A stretch of DNA of 64,000 nt from JAIPGX01 sp041650475 (GTDB lineage: Bacteria; Babelota; Babeliae; Babelales; UASB340). Position 1 is the first letter of the stretch. Each line of letters begins with the position of its first letter. This document shows, piece by piece, positions 52,165-60,420 of this stretch. The stretch covers positions 1 to 64,000 of the forward strand of contig JBAZLD010000003.1 in NCBI GenBank assembly GCA_041650475.1, written 5' to 3'. Position numbers and translations under genes: made by a program. The notes under the pieces are model-generated. The model was not told where the DNA came from. It saw nothing but the letters and a program-made list of their open reading frames with translations, and did no database searches.

Positions 52165-54618
52165 TTATTTTTTTGATTTTTTATTTTTATTCTCAATTTT
52201 TATGCTTTTTTTAGTTTTAGATTTTTTCCCAAATTTTTTGTTTTTCTTTTTTTCTTCTTTTCTTTCTACAGGAAATTTAGTTAAAGCACCAGAAAGAACA
52301 GAATCCATGTTGTCAACATAAACAAGTTCTAAAGAATCATCCAATTCTTTGATAAATTCTTTTATGTCATTAAAATTTTCTTTTGGCACAAAAACTTTCT
52401 TTATACCATTTCGAATCGCAGCCAAAAGCTTTTCTTTTAATCCCCCAACAGGTAAAACTCTACCCTGTAGCGTAACTTCACCGGTCATTGCCACATCTTT
52501 ATAAACAGGAATTTTTGCTAAAGCAGATGCTAAAGCTGTAGCCATTGTAATGCCGGCAGAAGGCCCATCCTTAGGAATTGCACCTTCAGGTACGTGAATA
52601 TGAATATCTAATTCAGAATAAAAATCTTCTTTTAAACCCAAATCTTTAGCTCGGGATCTAATATAAGTCATTGCAGCTTGAGCGGATTCTTGCATAACTT
52701 CTCCAAGTTGTCCGGTAATAGTCAATGCACCCTTTCCTTTCATAACAGCAACTTCTACTTCTAATAAATCACCACCAACCTCAGTCCAAGCAAGACCTGT
52801 CACAACTCCAATTTTTTCTACAAAATTTTTATCAGGTTTTTTAAATTTTGCAGGTCCTAGCCATTTTTCAAGACTTTCAGCACTAACACAAACAGTCTTT
52901 ACCTTTTTATCGTCAAGCAACTCTTGAATAGATTTTCGTAAAATAGTAGCAAGAACACGTTCTAACTGTCTAACCCCTGCTTCCTTTACATATTCTTCCA
53001 AAATAGTTTTGATAATATCATCACTTATTTGTATTTGTTCAGTCTTTAATGCATACTCCTGGAAAAGTTTTGGTAACAGAAATTTTTTAGCAATTTCTAA
53101 TTTTTCTTGTTGAGTGTACCCAGAAAGATAAATAAGTTCCATTCTATCCAATAATGGGTATGGAATGTTATCTGCAACATTAGCCGTTGTAATAAACATA
53201 ACTTTAGATAAATCGTATCCAACTTCTAAAAAATAATCAGCAAACTCTCTATTTTGCTCCGGATCTAAAACTTCTAATAATGCAGATGCTGGATCACCCC
53301 TAAAATCTGTAGCCATTTTGTCTATTTCATCAAGAACTATTACCGGATTAATAACTTTTGCGGTTTTCATAGCTTGAATAATTTTACCCGGCATAGCACC
53401 AATGTAAGTTCTTCTGTGTCCTCTAATTTCAGCCTCATCTCGCATTCCACCTAAAGAAATACGAACAAGTTTTCTTCCCAAAGATTGTGCAATTGAAATA
53501 GCCAAAGAAGTTTTTCCAACCCCTGGAGGACCAACAAGACAAATTATTGGAGATTTTTTTAATTTAGCCCCAGCAAATTTTTTTGCAGCCAAAAATTCAA
53601 TAATTCTGTCTTTTACCTTTTTCATACCTGCATGTGAAGAATCAAGAATTTTTTGCGCTTGTTCAAAACTAATATCGTCCTTTGTTGCTTGGTGCCAAGG
53701 CATAGATAACAGCCAATCTACATAATTTCTACTAACTGAGGCTTCAGGAGAAGTAGCCTGCATTGTATCTAATCTTTTTAACTCTGCATCAACTTTTTCT
53801 TGCACCTGAACTGGTAATTTTAATTTTTTAGCTTTTTCACGAAGCTCATTTATCTCTTGTTGATAATCATCTCTTCCTAATTCACGTTGAATAGCTCGCA
53901 TTTGTTCATTTAAATAATAATCTTTTTGATGTTTTTCTATCTGACGTTGAACTCTTTTTCTAATGTTTTTTTCAGCCCTTAAAACTTCTAATTCATTTTC
54001 TAACAAAACACTTAATTTTAAAGCTCTCACTTTTAAATCAACAATCTCTAAAATTTCTTGTCTGGTTTGAAAATCTAACGGGATTTGAACAGCAATAGTG
54101 TCCATTAAATAATCAAAATCTTGAATGCCTTTTAAAATATTCAAAATGTCTTCAGGAACTTTTTCATTTAAATGTACATACTCTGTAAATAAATCAAAAA
54201 TATTTCGCCATAAAGCCTTATTTTCAACGGTCTCTTCTAACGGTATTGGTAATAAATCACGAGATTCTACCATTAAAAAATTAAATTTTTGGTCTTCATG
54301 AACAAACTTATTAATTTTTGCTCTGCAATTTCCTTCAATTAAAATCTTTATTGAATTATTAGGCAAAACAGCAGATTGTAAAATAGTAGCCCTTGTTCCA
54401 ACTTCAAAAAGATCACCTTGAGAAGGATTTTCAATTTCTATAGATTTTTGAGCAGTAACAAACATTTCTTTGCCATGTTCTAAAGCATATTCTACAGCTT
54501 TTATAGAAATATCTCTTCCAACAACAACTGGGATTATACTTTTGGGTAACGCAACCAAATTTTTTAAAGGAAGAACAGGCAAAATTTTCGGTTCAACATT
54601 TTTATATAATTTTTCCAT
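52165..54618 (-). CDS. lon: ATP-dependent protease Lon
   Basis: 817 residues. The N-terminal substrate domain (LPVLPLKNLVALPKSIIPV) is followed by the AAA+ module with Walker A GPPGVGKT at 363-370 and VIVLDEIDK. The protease domain has Ser687 in KDGPSAGI and Lys730 in GGLKEKLL. It degrades misfolded and regulatory proteins in the cytoplasm. The C-terminus has an unusual Lys/Asn-rich tail of about 30 residues. A promoter-like pair lies at 54700-54728. Confidence 0.97.
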   Translation of the reverse strand: MEKLYKNVEPKILPVLPLKNLVALPKSIIPVVVGRDISIKAVEYALEHGKEMFVTAQKSIEIENPSQGDLFEVGTRATILQSAVLPNNSIKILIEGNCRAKINKFVHEDQKFNFLMVESRDLLPIPLEETVENKALWRNIFDLFTEYVHLNEKVPEDILNILKGIQDFDYLMDTIAVQIPLDFQTRQEILEIVDLKVRALKLSVLLENELEVLRAEKNIRKRVQRQIEKHQKDYYLNEQMRAIQRELGRDDYQQEINELREKAKKLKLPVQVQEKVDAELKRLDTMQATSPEASVSRNYVDWLLSMPWHQATKDDISFEQAQKILDSSHAGMKKVKDRIIEFLAAKKFAGAKLKKSPIICLVGPPGVGKTSLAISIAQSLGRKLVRISLGGMRDEAEIRGHRRTYIGAMPGKIIQAMKTAKVINPVIVLDEIDKMATDFRGDPASALLEVLDPEQNREFADYFLEVGYDLSKVMFITTANVADNIPYPLLDRMELIYLSGYTQQEKLEIAKKFLLPKLFQEYALKTEQIQISDDIIKTILEEYVKEAGVRQLERVLATILRKSIQELLDDKKVKTVCVSAESLEKWLGPAKFKKPDKNFVEKIGVVTGLAWTEVGGDLLEVEVAVMKGKGALTITGQLGEVMQESAQAAMTYIRSRAKDLGLKEDFYSELDIHIHVPEGAIPKDGPSAGITMATALASALAKIPVYKDVAMTGEVTLQGRVLPVGGLKEKLLAAIRNGIKKVFVPKENFNDIKEFIKELDDSLELVYVDNMDSVLSGALTKFPVERKEEKKKNKKFGKKSKTKKSIKIENKNKKSKK

Positions 54619-54699
54619 ACTCTTTTTTCTCTATAATCAATAATCAATTTTTTAATTTAATTTTATGAGCCAAACAGACTCAACTTAATTTCTAAGTTT

Positions 54700-54728
54700 A
54701 TATTAAATATAGTAATTTAAAAAGCCAA
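54700..54728 (-). promoter_or_regulatory. Probable promoter of lon
   Basis: On the minus strand TTGGCT (54723-54728), 17-bp spacer, TAATAT (54700-54705). No CIRCE-type inverted repeat was seen near it. Confidence 0.4.
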
Positions 54729-54816
54729 ATCTTACAAGAAACTTAATATTTTACTTTAAATTTTTAACCCAAAAAGCCTTTAAATTTGTTTTTTTTAATA
54801 TTTTTTTAATGTTTTT

Positions 54817-54844
54817 TTGACTTTTCAGCTACTAAATTTATACT
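54817..54844 (+). promoter_or_regulatory. Strong promoter of the two NTT genes
   Basis: TTGACT (54817-54822), 16-bp spacer, TATACT (54839-54844), 79 bases before the first NTT start. With the lon promoter it makes up most of the 305-base divergent gap, which has no gene. Confidence 0.6.
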
Positions 54845-54923
54845 TCAATCAGGATTTATAATACATCAAAGATTGAGTTCCTAACATATATAATATAATT
54901 TATCTATTTAAAATAGGATATAA

Positions 54924-56345
54924 ATGATAAATAAATTATCAGAAAAATTTAGGACTTTGTGGGGCATAGAAAAGGAATTTCGTTTAAAAGTTTTATTTTT
55001 ATCGCTCACTTTTCTTTTAATGTCTGGTTGCCTTTCAATCTGGAGACCCTTAAAGGTGTCTATTTTCGCTAAAATGGTTGGTGCAGATCTAGTCCCTAAT
55101 GCAAAAATTTTTGGTCTTTTTATACTTATTCCTTTGGTAATAATATATTCAAAATTAGTTGATATTTTAAGAAGACATCAGCTTTTATATTGTTTTACCA
55201 TATTTCATGGAGCAATAGGATTAATTTTCTATTATCTATTATCACATCCTGTTTATGGCGTAGCAAATACACAAACCAATCCGGCAAGATTAACGGGTTG
55301 GTTTTTTTATTTCTTTATGGAATGCTTTAATGCCTTTTTGTCAACAACTTTTTGGTCTTTTGCAGATTCAATAAGCAAACCAAAAGATGCAAAAAATTAT
55401 TATGGATTCTTGGTTTGCGGCTCCAAAATAGGTAGCATAATAACTGCAGGTCTTTTATATATGATTTTTACTTCAAATACAACAATTAAAGAATCTGTTT
55501 TATTGCCAAATGCTCTTCTTGTAGGAAGTTTACTTTTATTTGGGGCGGCCCTTTCTATTTATTTTTTAATGAAAAAGGTTCCAGGATATTATATGCATGG
55601 CTATGAAGCCGTATATCAACTGGAAAAAAAAATAGAGAAAAAAAAACATTCAAAAAAAACAGCTTTTATACAATCAGCTAAAAATTTAATAGATGGATTA
55701 ATAATAATAATTAAAAATCCTTATGTTTTTGGCATTTTTTCTTTAGTAGTTTTTTATGAAATGATAATTGTAATATTTGACTATAGAGTTTTAAAAACAG
55801 CATCAGCTACGCATGATACTGCTGGAAGTTTAACCGCATTTTATGCCTTTTATTATCTAATGATGAATTTAGTGGGGTTAGGCATAACATTATTTGGAAC
55901 AACTCCTCTTTTAAGAGTTTTAGGTATAAGATCTTCTTTATTTATTTTTCCTGTCTTAAGCATAATACTATTAATTACAACATTCGTTTTTCCAACAGCA
56001 AATATGTTTATAATAACTCTTATAATTTTAAGAGCATTAAATTATGCTTTAAACCATCCAACAAGAGAAGTTCTTTATATACCTACAACTAAAAATATAA
56101 AATTCAAAGCAAAAGCTTGGACAGACGCGTTTGGATCAAGAATAGCAAAAAGCTTTGGATCTGTATTCAATTTATCAATCAAAACGGCAACTCCAATGTT
56201 TGCGATTATTACAAGTTTATCATTTAGTCTTGGACTTTTAGGATTCTGGTTAATAATTGTTTACTTTTTAGGAAAAACATTACAAAATGCTGTGGACAAT
56301 AAAAAAGTAATCGGTGACGGGTCAGAAAAAACAGATGAAGCTTAG
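54924..56345 (+). CDS. ADP/ATP (nucleotide) translocase, NTT family, copy 1
   Basis: 473 residues, about 11-12 membrane helices of the Tlc/Npt family found in Rickettsiales, Chlamydiae, Dependentiae and plastids. Family blocks include LSIWRPLKVSIFAKMVGADLVPNAK, TFWSFADSISKPKDAKNYYG, KNPYVFGIFSLVVFYEMI and a PTREVLYIPTTKNIKFKAKAW region near the end. It exchanges host ATP for bacterial ADP, or imports other nucleotides; specificity cannot be read. AGGATATAA precedes ATG. It is 21 bases from copy 2. Confidence 0.93.
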   Translation: MINKLSEKFRTLWGIEKEFRLKVLFLSLTFLLMSGCLSIWRPLKVSIFAKMVGADLVPNAKIFGLFILIPLVIIYSKLVDILRRHQLLYCFTIFHGAIGLIFYYLLSHPVYGVANTQTNPARLTGWFFYFFMECFNAFLSTTFWSFADSISKPKDAKNYYGFLVCGSKIGSIITAGLLYMIFTSNTTIKESVLLPNALLVGSLLLFGAALSIYFLMKKVPGYYMHGYEAVYQLEKKIEKKKHSKKTAFIQSAKNLIDGLIIIIKNPYVFGIFSLVVFYEMIIVIFDYRVLKTASATHDTAGSLTAFYAFYYLMMNLVGLGITLFGTTPLLRVLGIRSSLFIFPVLSIILLITTFVFPTANMFIITLIILRALNYALNHPTREVLYIPTTKNIKFKAKAWTDAFGSRIAKSFGSVFNLSIKTATPMFAIITSLSFSLGLLGFWLIIVYFLGKTLQNAVDNKKVIGDGSEKTDEA

Positions 56346-56366
56346 ACATCAAAAGAAAGCATAAAC

Positions 56367-57758
56367 ATGTTAACAACCATAAAAAATTTTTTTTTTCTTT
56401 TTCGAGATAAAAATTTCAAAAATACAGAAAAATATTATAATGCCCTAAAAGTCGTACTTCTTGGGGCATCATTTTTTTTCATAATTGCATCATATTCTAC
56501 ATTAAGACCCTTAAAGACATCTGTATTTTTTGCCTTAGTTGGCAAGGAATATGCACCAATAGCCAAAATGATCTCTATTCTTATTTTGTTTCCAATTATG
56601 CTTCCATATTCAAAATTGGTAGATAAATTAAGACAATCTCAAGTTATATATTTTTTCTTAGGTTTATATGCAATTTTATGTATAATTTTTGCATTTTTTT
56701 TTTGGCATCCAACAATTGGTTTATCTAATACCAATACTTCAACATACAGAATAATTGGTTGGGTTTTTTATTTAGCTTTAGATTTATTTTCAACATTAGT
56801 AGTCAGTACTTTTTGGGCTTTTGCAAACTCTATTAGTACGCCAAATAATGCAAAAGAAAATTATGGAATAATAGTAGCAATATCAAGAGTCGGAGGAATA
56901 ATATCACCCATTATTAGCTGGCTATTAATGCAAAAATTAACGCAAAAAGAAACTTTAAGTATACCTGTACTAATGGTTCTAATGTCATTATTTTTATTAC
57001 TAGCATGTTTTTTTATATCAAGAATTATTAAAAAGATTCCACACAAATTACTTCATGGTTATGAAGCTGCATATAAAATAGAAAAACAACAAAAAAAAGT
57101 AAAAGTCGGATTATTCCAAGGCTTAAAACTCATGATTACACAACCATATGTTTTTGGAATTTTTGGTATTATTTGTTCCTATGAATTAATTTCAATAATA
57201 CTTGATTATCAAATGCAAGTTCTAATGTCTGTTGCAAATAATAATACTGTCTTAGGAATGAGTTCATTTATGCTTTTATATACTGCAGCTTTTCAAGGAT
57301 TAGGATTTATTTTTGCATTATTTGGAACCTCATCTCTTTTAAAATTGATAGGAGTAAGAAAATGCTTATTTATAATGCCAATTTCTATCATAGTTTTAAT
57401 GCTAATGCTTTTAACTTACCCAAATATTACAACAATTTTTATAATAATGGTTGTTTTAAGAGCCTTAAATTACGGTTTTAATGCGCCAGTAAAAGAAATT
57501 TTATATATTCCCACAACAAAAGATGTAAAATTCAAATCAAAGGCATGGATTGAATCTTTCGGAAGATCTTTATCAAAAACTTCAGGATCTACTTTCAATT
57601 GGCTTGCACAATTTAAAGATACCGTCAGTGTAATTCGGTTAGATTCTTTATATGCAATTGGAATTTCGGCTGTATGGCTTATTATATCCTTTTTTGTAGG
57701 TAAAAAATACGATAAAGTTATAAAAAATAATACTGTTATTGGGCAAGAAGATTTGTAA
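56367..57758 (+). CDS. ADP/ATP (nucleotide) translocase, NTT family, copy 2
   Basis: 463 residues with the same helix plan and blocks as copy 1: STLRPLKTSVFFALVGKEYAPIAK, STFWAFANSISTPNNAKENYG, TQPYVFGIFGIICSYELI, and PVKEILYIPTTKDVKFKSKAW. The many differences suggest an old duplication and different substrates or directions, for example ATP/ADP exchange against net nucleotide uptake. AAGAAAG lies upstream of the ATG; the operon is shared with copy 1. Confidence 0.93.
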   Translation: MLTTIKNFFFLFRDKNFKNTEKYYNALKVVLLGASFFFIIASYSTLRPLKTSVFFALVGKEYAPIAKMISILILFPIMLPYSKLVDKLRQSQVIYFFLGLYAILCIIFAFFFWHPTIGLSNTNTSTYRIIGWVFYLALDLFSTLVVSTFWAFANSISTPNNAKENYGIIVAISRVGGIISPIISWLLMQKLTQKETLSIPVLMVLMSLFLLLACFFISRIIKKIPHKLLHGYEAAYKIEKQQKKVKVGLFQGLKLMITQPYVFGIFGIICSYELISIILDYQMQVLMSVANNNTVLGMSSFMLLYTAAFQGLGFIFALFGTSSLLKLIGVRKCLFIMPISIIVLMLMLLTYPNITTIFIIMVVLRALNYGFNAPVKEILYIPTTKDVKFKSKAWIESFGRSLSKTSGSTFNWLAQFKDTVSVIRLDSLYAIGISAVWLIISFFVGKKYDKVIKNNTVIGQEDL

Positions 57759-57835
57759 AAAATTTATTAATAAATTTTCATAATTTTTATATAAAAGGTA
57801 TTTTTCAAATAAAAAAAGCACTTTTTCTATTTTTT

Positions 57836-57863
57836 TTGACCATAAAATTAAATATTTTATACT
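57836..57863 (+). promoter_or_regulatory. Strong promoter of the BTB-like exported gene
   Basis: TTGACC (57836-57841), 16-bp spacer, TATACT (57858-57863), 58 bases before the GTG start. Confidence 0.6.
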
Positions 57864-57921
57864 TGTAATTATTTATAATAATATATTATTTTTACATTTT
57901 TTTACATTTTTGGAGTTTATC

Positions 57922-59022
57922 GTGAATAATTTTTTAAAAAAATTTTATAAAATCTTATTTTTGTGCACACTTTTAAGTTGCGCAGAATTTAATCATGTTC
58001 AAGCCGGTGGCAACTATGCTGATTTAGCGCCTGTTTGCCAAAAACTTGGCCACGCTTTAGCACAAACTAGAGTTGGCCGATTGTTAAATAATTTATTCAA
58101 CAAAAATCAAGTAATTATTCCTACTAGCCTTAATCCAGCAGGTAAAACTTTAACTATAGCTAATCAAAATGGCAGCCATGTAGAAACTTCTCAAGAATTA
58201 ATCAAAAAATCAGATTTTTTTAAAAATCTTTTTGAATTCAATCAATTATTCGGTCAAACAACAGAAAATTTAACTACAATTACATTACATAATCCTGAAA
58301 ATTTTAATATCGATATAAAAAATTTAAAAACTATTCTAAAAATAGAATTAACTTTTCTTAAAATGCAACATCGTGGCAAGAGTGAGAACAATGTTATAAA
58401 ATATCTTGCAAAAACTTTATATTTTAATCAAAAAAAATCTGAAGAACTTATTACTCTTGCCGATTATTTACAATTTAGACATGTATTAAAAATTTTCGCA
58501 AAACAAGTTTTGTATAATTTTGTGAATAATAACGAAGCAACCAAAAAATTAAATAGATTATTCGAAATTGGTGCATTTAAATTAGATATAGATGAAGAAT
58601 ATATTAAAAACATAGATTTCTATAATGGTCCAAGATTACAAAATATTATTAGAAAAGAATTCTGCAGAGAATCTATTTTTCATAATCCATTAAGATTAAA
58701 CAATTTTTTAACAAAATGGTTTTTGGGTTTAGCAATAAGGGTATTTTTTCCAATGATTATAAAATCAGATAATTTTTTTCGGATTCTTAATCCTTTTAGT
58801 ATATCATTTGCAGTCTGGGCAAATAGTTTAACTTATTTTAATCCATTTTTAACTGAACAAGAAAAAGAAAGATACTTTACTTATATTTTGGGTATATTTA
58901 CAGGTTTAATAATTTTTGCAGAACCAATTTGTTTTGATTGGTTTATTTATACACCAATCAACAGAATAATTCGGGGAATCAAAAATTATATAGCCTATTA
59001 TAAAGAACATCAGGAACAATAA
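57922..59022 (+). CDS. Exported protein with BTB/Skp1-like domain
   Basis: 366 residues from GTG 57922 (GGAG 8 bases upstream); a TTG 12 bases earlier is embedded in the ribosome site. An N-terminal export signal is clear, and LLSC inside it could be a lipoprotein box, with VQAGG a normal cleavage alternative. About residues 74-200 have the BTB/POZ-Skp1 order: strand and helix LTIANQNGSHVET...SDFFKNLF, ITLHNPENF, LKTILKIELTFL, then SEELITLADYLQFRHVLKIF, close to the LLxLADYLQI core of BTB proteins. The C-terminal part has two or three hydrophobic helices. Family assignment is by eye. Confidence 0.6.
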   Translation: MNNFLKKFYKILFLCTLLSCAEFNHVQAGGNYADLAPVCQKLGHALAQTRVGRLLNNLFNKNQVIIPTSLNPAGKTLTIANQNGSHVETSQELIKKSDFFKNLFEFNQLFGQTTENLTTITLHNPENFNIDIKNLKTILKIELTFLKMQHRGKSENNVIKYLAKTLYFNQKKSEELITLADYLQFRHVLKIFAKQVLYNFVNNNEATKKLNRLFEIGAFKLDIDEEYIKNIDFYNGPRLQNIIRKEFCRESIFHNPLRLNNFLTKWFLGLAIRVFFPMIIKSDNFFRILNPFSISFAVWANSLTYFNPFLTEQEKERYFTYILGIFTGLIIFAEPICFDWFIYTPINRIIRGIKNYIAYYKEHQEQ

Positions 59023-59155
59023 ATATTAATTTATCTTGAATTTTAACTATTTTTTGATATTATTTTCTAATATTTAGTATATATTTAGCATAAAAAATTA
59101 AGAAATTTTATATTAAATTACGTATTATTTTAATTGTTGAATCTTGTTTCTTTTA

Positions 59156-59199
59156 CTCGGGTGGTTAATTTATAAAATTAAATTTTATGAATACCCAAG
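59156..59199 (+). promoter_or_regulatory. Possible structured leader of rpsB
   Basis: CTCGGGT (59156-59162) pairs with ACCCAAG (59193-59199) with one mismatch, 32 bases before the rpsB start. Leaders that bind S2 are known in other bacteria; no match to a named motif is claimed. Confidence 0.25.
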
Positions 59200-59230
59200 A
59201 AGCAATTGTCATAACCCTGAAAGGTTTTAA

Positions 59231-60166
59231 ATGATCGATTTAAAAGAACTTTTAAAAGCTGGAGTCCATTTTGGACACAAAGCTTCCCGTTGGGATCCAA
59301 AAATGCGTCCCTTTATCTGGGGCGTCAAAAATAACGTTCATCTTATTGATATAGCAAAAACAGCTTTTTTGTTAGAAAGAGCTGGAAAATATCTAAAAAA
59401 TTTGGCAAGCAATGGACAAACCATTCTGTGGATTGGCACAAAAAAAGCCGCTACCGACATCATCAAAAAACATGCCGTTGAACTAAATATGCCATTCGTA
59501 ATCAATAGATGGATCGGTGGTACTTTAACAAATTTTGATCAAGTTAAAAAAGCCATAACCCGCTATTTGCACTTAAACGATGTTATTAAAAGAGGATCTA
59601 GCCGTTATAAGAAAAAAGAACTCAGTATGATCCAAAAAGAAATAGATCGTTTAGAAAATAATATAGGTGGTATTATCAATTTGAGTTTTCCTCCTGGAGC
59701 AATTGTCATAATTGATGCTAAAAAAGAAACCTCTGCAATTAGAGAGGCTTTAAGTGTCAATATTCCTGTTGTTGGAATGGTTGATACAAATACAGATCCA
59801 AGCGGAGTAAATTTTTTAATTCCATCGAACGATGATTCTCCACGCTCTATTGCTTTTATAATAAATTATTTAGCTAAATGTGTAGAAGAAGGTAAAAAAG
59901 AATTTGTTCAAAAAAAATCTGAGCAAAAATCTTTAGACGAAAAAACTTATAAAAAAGCAAAAATTTCTATACAAAAAGAAGATATTGCAACAATGCCTAT
60001 AGAGCCAGGAAAAGAAACAAATCATAGAAAAGAAACGGCAATTAAAGAAGAAATTTTGCAAGCAGAAGATGAATTAGAAATTGAACCTAATAAAAAGGTT
60101 GGCAAAGATAAAAACGCATCATATAATAAAGCTTCAAAAACAACAAAGAGTACTTCAAGAAAATAA
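59231..60166 (+). CDS. rpsB: Ribosomal protein S2
   Basis: Small-subunit protein. LLKAGVHFGHKASRWDPKMRPFI (early), NRWIGGTLTNF and VDTNTDPSGVNFLIPSNDD are diagnostic. 311 residues against about 230-255 usually; the last 85 or so form a Lys/Glu-rich tail. CTGAAAGG lies 7 bases before ATG. tsf, its usual downstream partner, is 43 kb away; here tRNA-Ser follows after 7 bases. Confidence 0.96.
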   Translation: MIDLKELLKAGVHFGHKASRWDPKMRPFIWGVKNNVHLIDIAKTAFLLERAGKYLKNLASNGQTILWIGTKKAATDIIKKHAVELNMPFVINRWIGGTLTNFDQVKKAITRYLHLNDVIKRGSSRYKKKELSMIQKEIDRLENNIGGIINLSFPPGAIVIIDAKKETSAIREALSVNIPVVGMVDTNTDPSGVNFLIPSNDDSPRSIAFIINYLAKCVEEGKKEFVQKKSEQKSLDEKTYKKAKISIQKEDIATMPIEPGKETNHRKETAIKEEILQAEDELEIEPNKKVGKDKNASYNKASKTTKSTSRK

Positions 60167-60173
60167 TTTTTTA

Positions 60174-60265
60174 GGAGAGGTGGCTGAGTGGTCGAAAGCG
60201 CACGATTGGAAATCGTGTATGTCCCGAGAGGGGCATCGAGGGTTCGAATCCCTCCCTCTCCGCCA
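60174..60265 (+). tRNA. tRNA-Ser (GGA)
   Basis: 92 nt with encoded CCA. The acceptor GGAGAGG (60174-60180) pairs with CCTCTCC (60255-60261), discriminator G. The anticodon loop TTGGAAA gives GGA. The long variable arm (TGTCCCGAGAGGGGCA region) marks a class II serine tRNA. It begins 7 bases after rpsB and is probably cotranscribed with it. Confidence 0.97.
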
Positions 60266-60292
60266 GTCTTCGCCCTACGGGCTACGTCTGGC
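60262..60292 (+). repeat. Palindrome at the 3' end of tRNA-Ser
   Basis: GCCAG (60262-60266) pairs with CTGGC (60288-60292), and GCCC (60272-60275) pairs with GGGC (60279-60282), with a mismatched middle. The left arm uses the tRNA's own GCCA end. It could be a terminator or a processing signal, and is similar in style to the palindromes near the barrel genes. Confidence 0.45.
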
Positions 60293-60318
60293 ACGGTCTC
60301 AATAAGTGTTTAAAAGAT

Positions 60319-60397
60319 GGAGCGGTAAGTTGATGGGTGGCTTAATCTGTCAGGTCCGGAAGGAAGCAGCAGGAGTTATTTGTCTCTGTACCGCTCC
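60319..60397 (+). ncRNA. ffs: Signal recognition particle RNA (4.5S type)
   Basis: The universal SRP motif GTCAGGTCCGGAAGGAAGCA (60349-60368) sits in the apical loop. The closing stem GGAGCGGTA (60319-60327) pairs exactly with TACCGCTCC (60389-60397), followed by a T run. About 79-80 nt, the minimal Alu-less form. It binds Ffh to target membrane and exported proteins. It is directly upstream of dnaX, a common bacterial order. Confidence 0.95.
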
Positions 60398-60420
60398 TAA
60401 ATTTTTTAACGGTATTTAAC

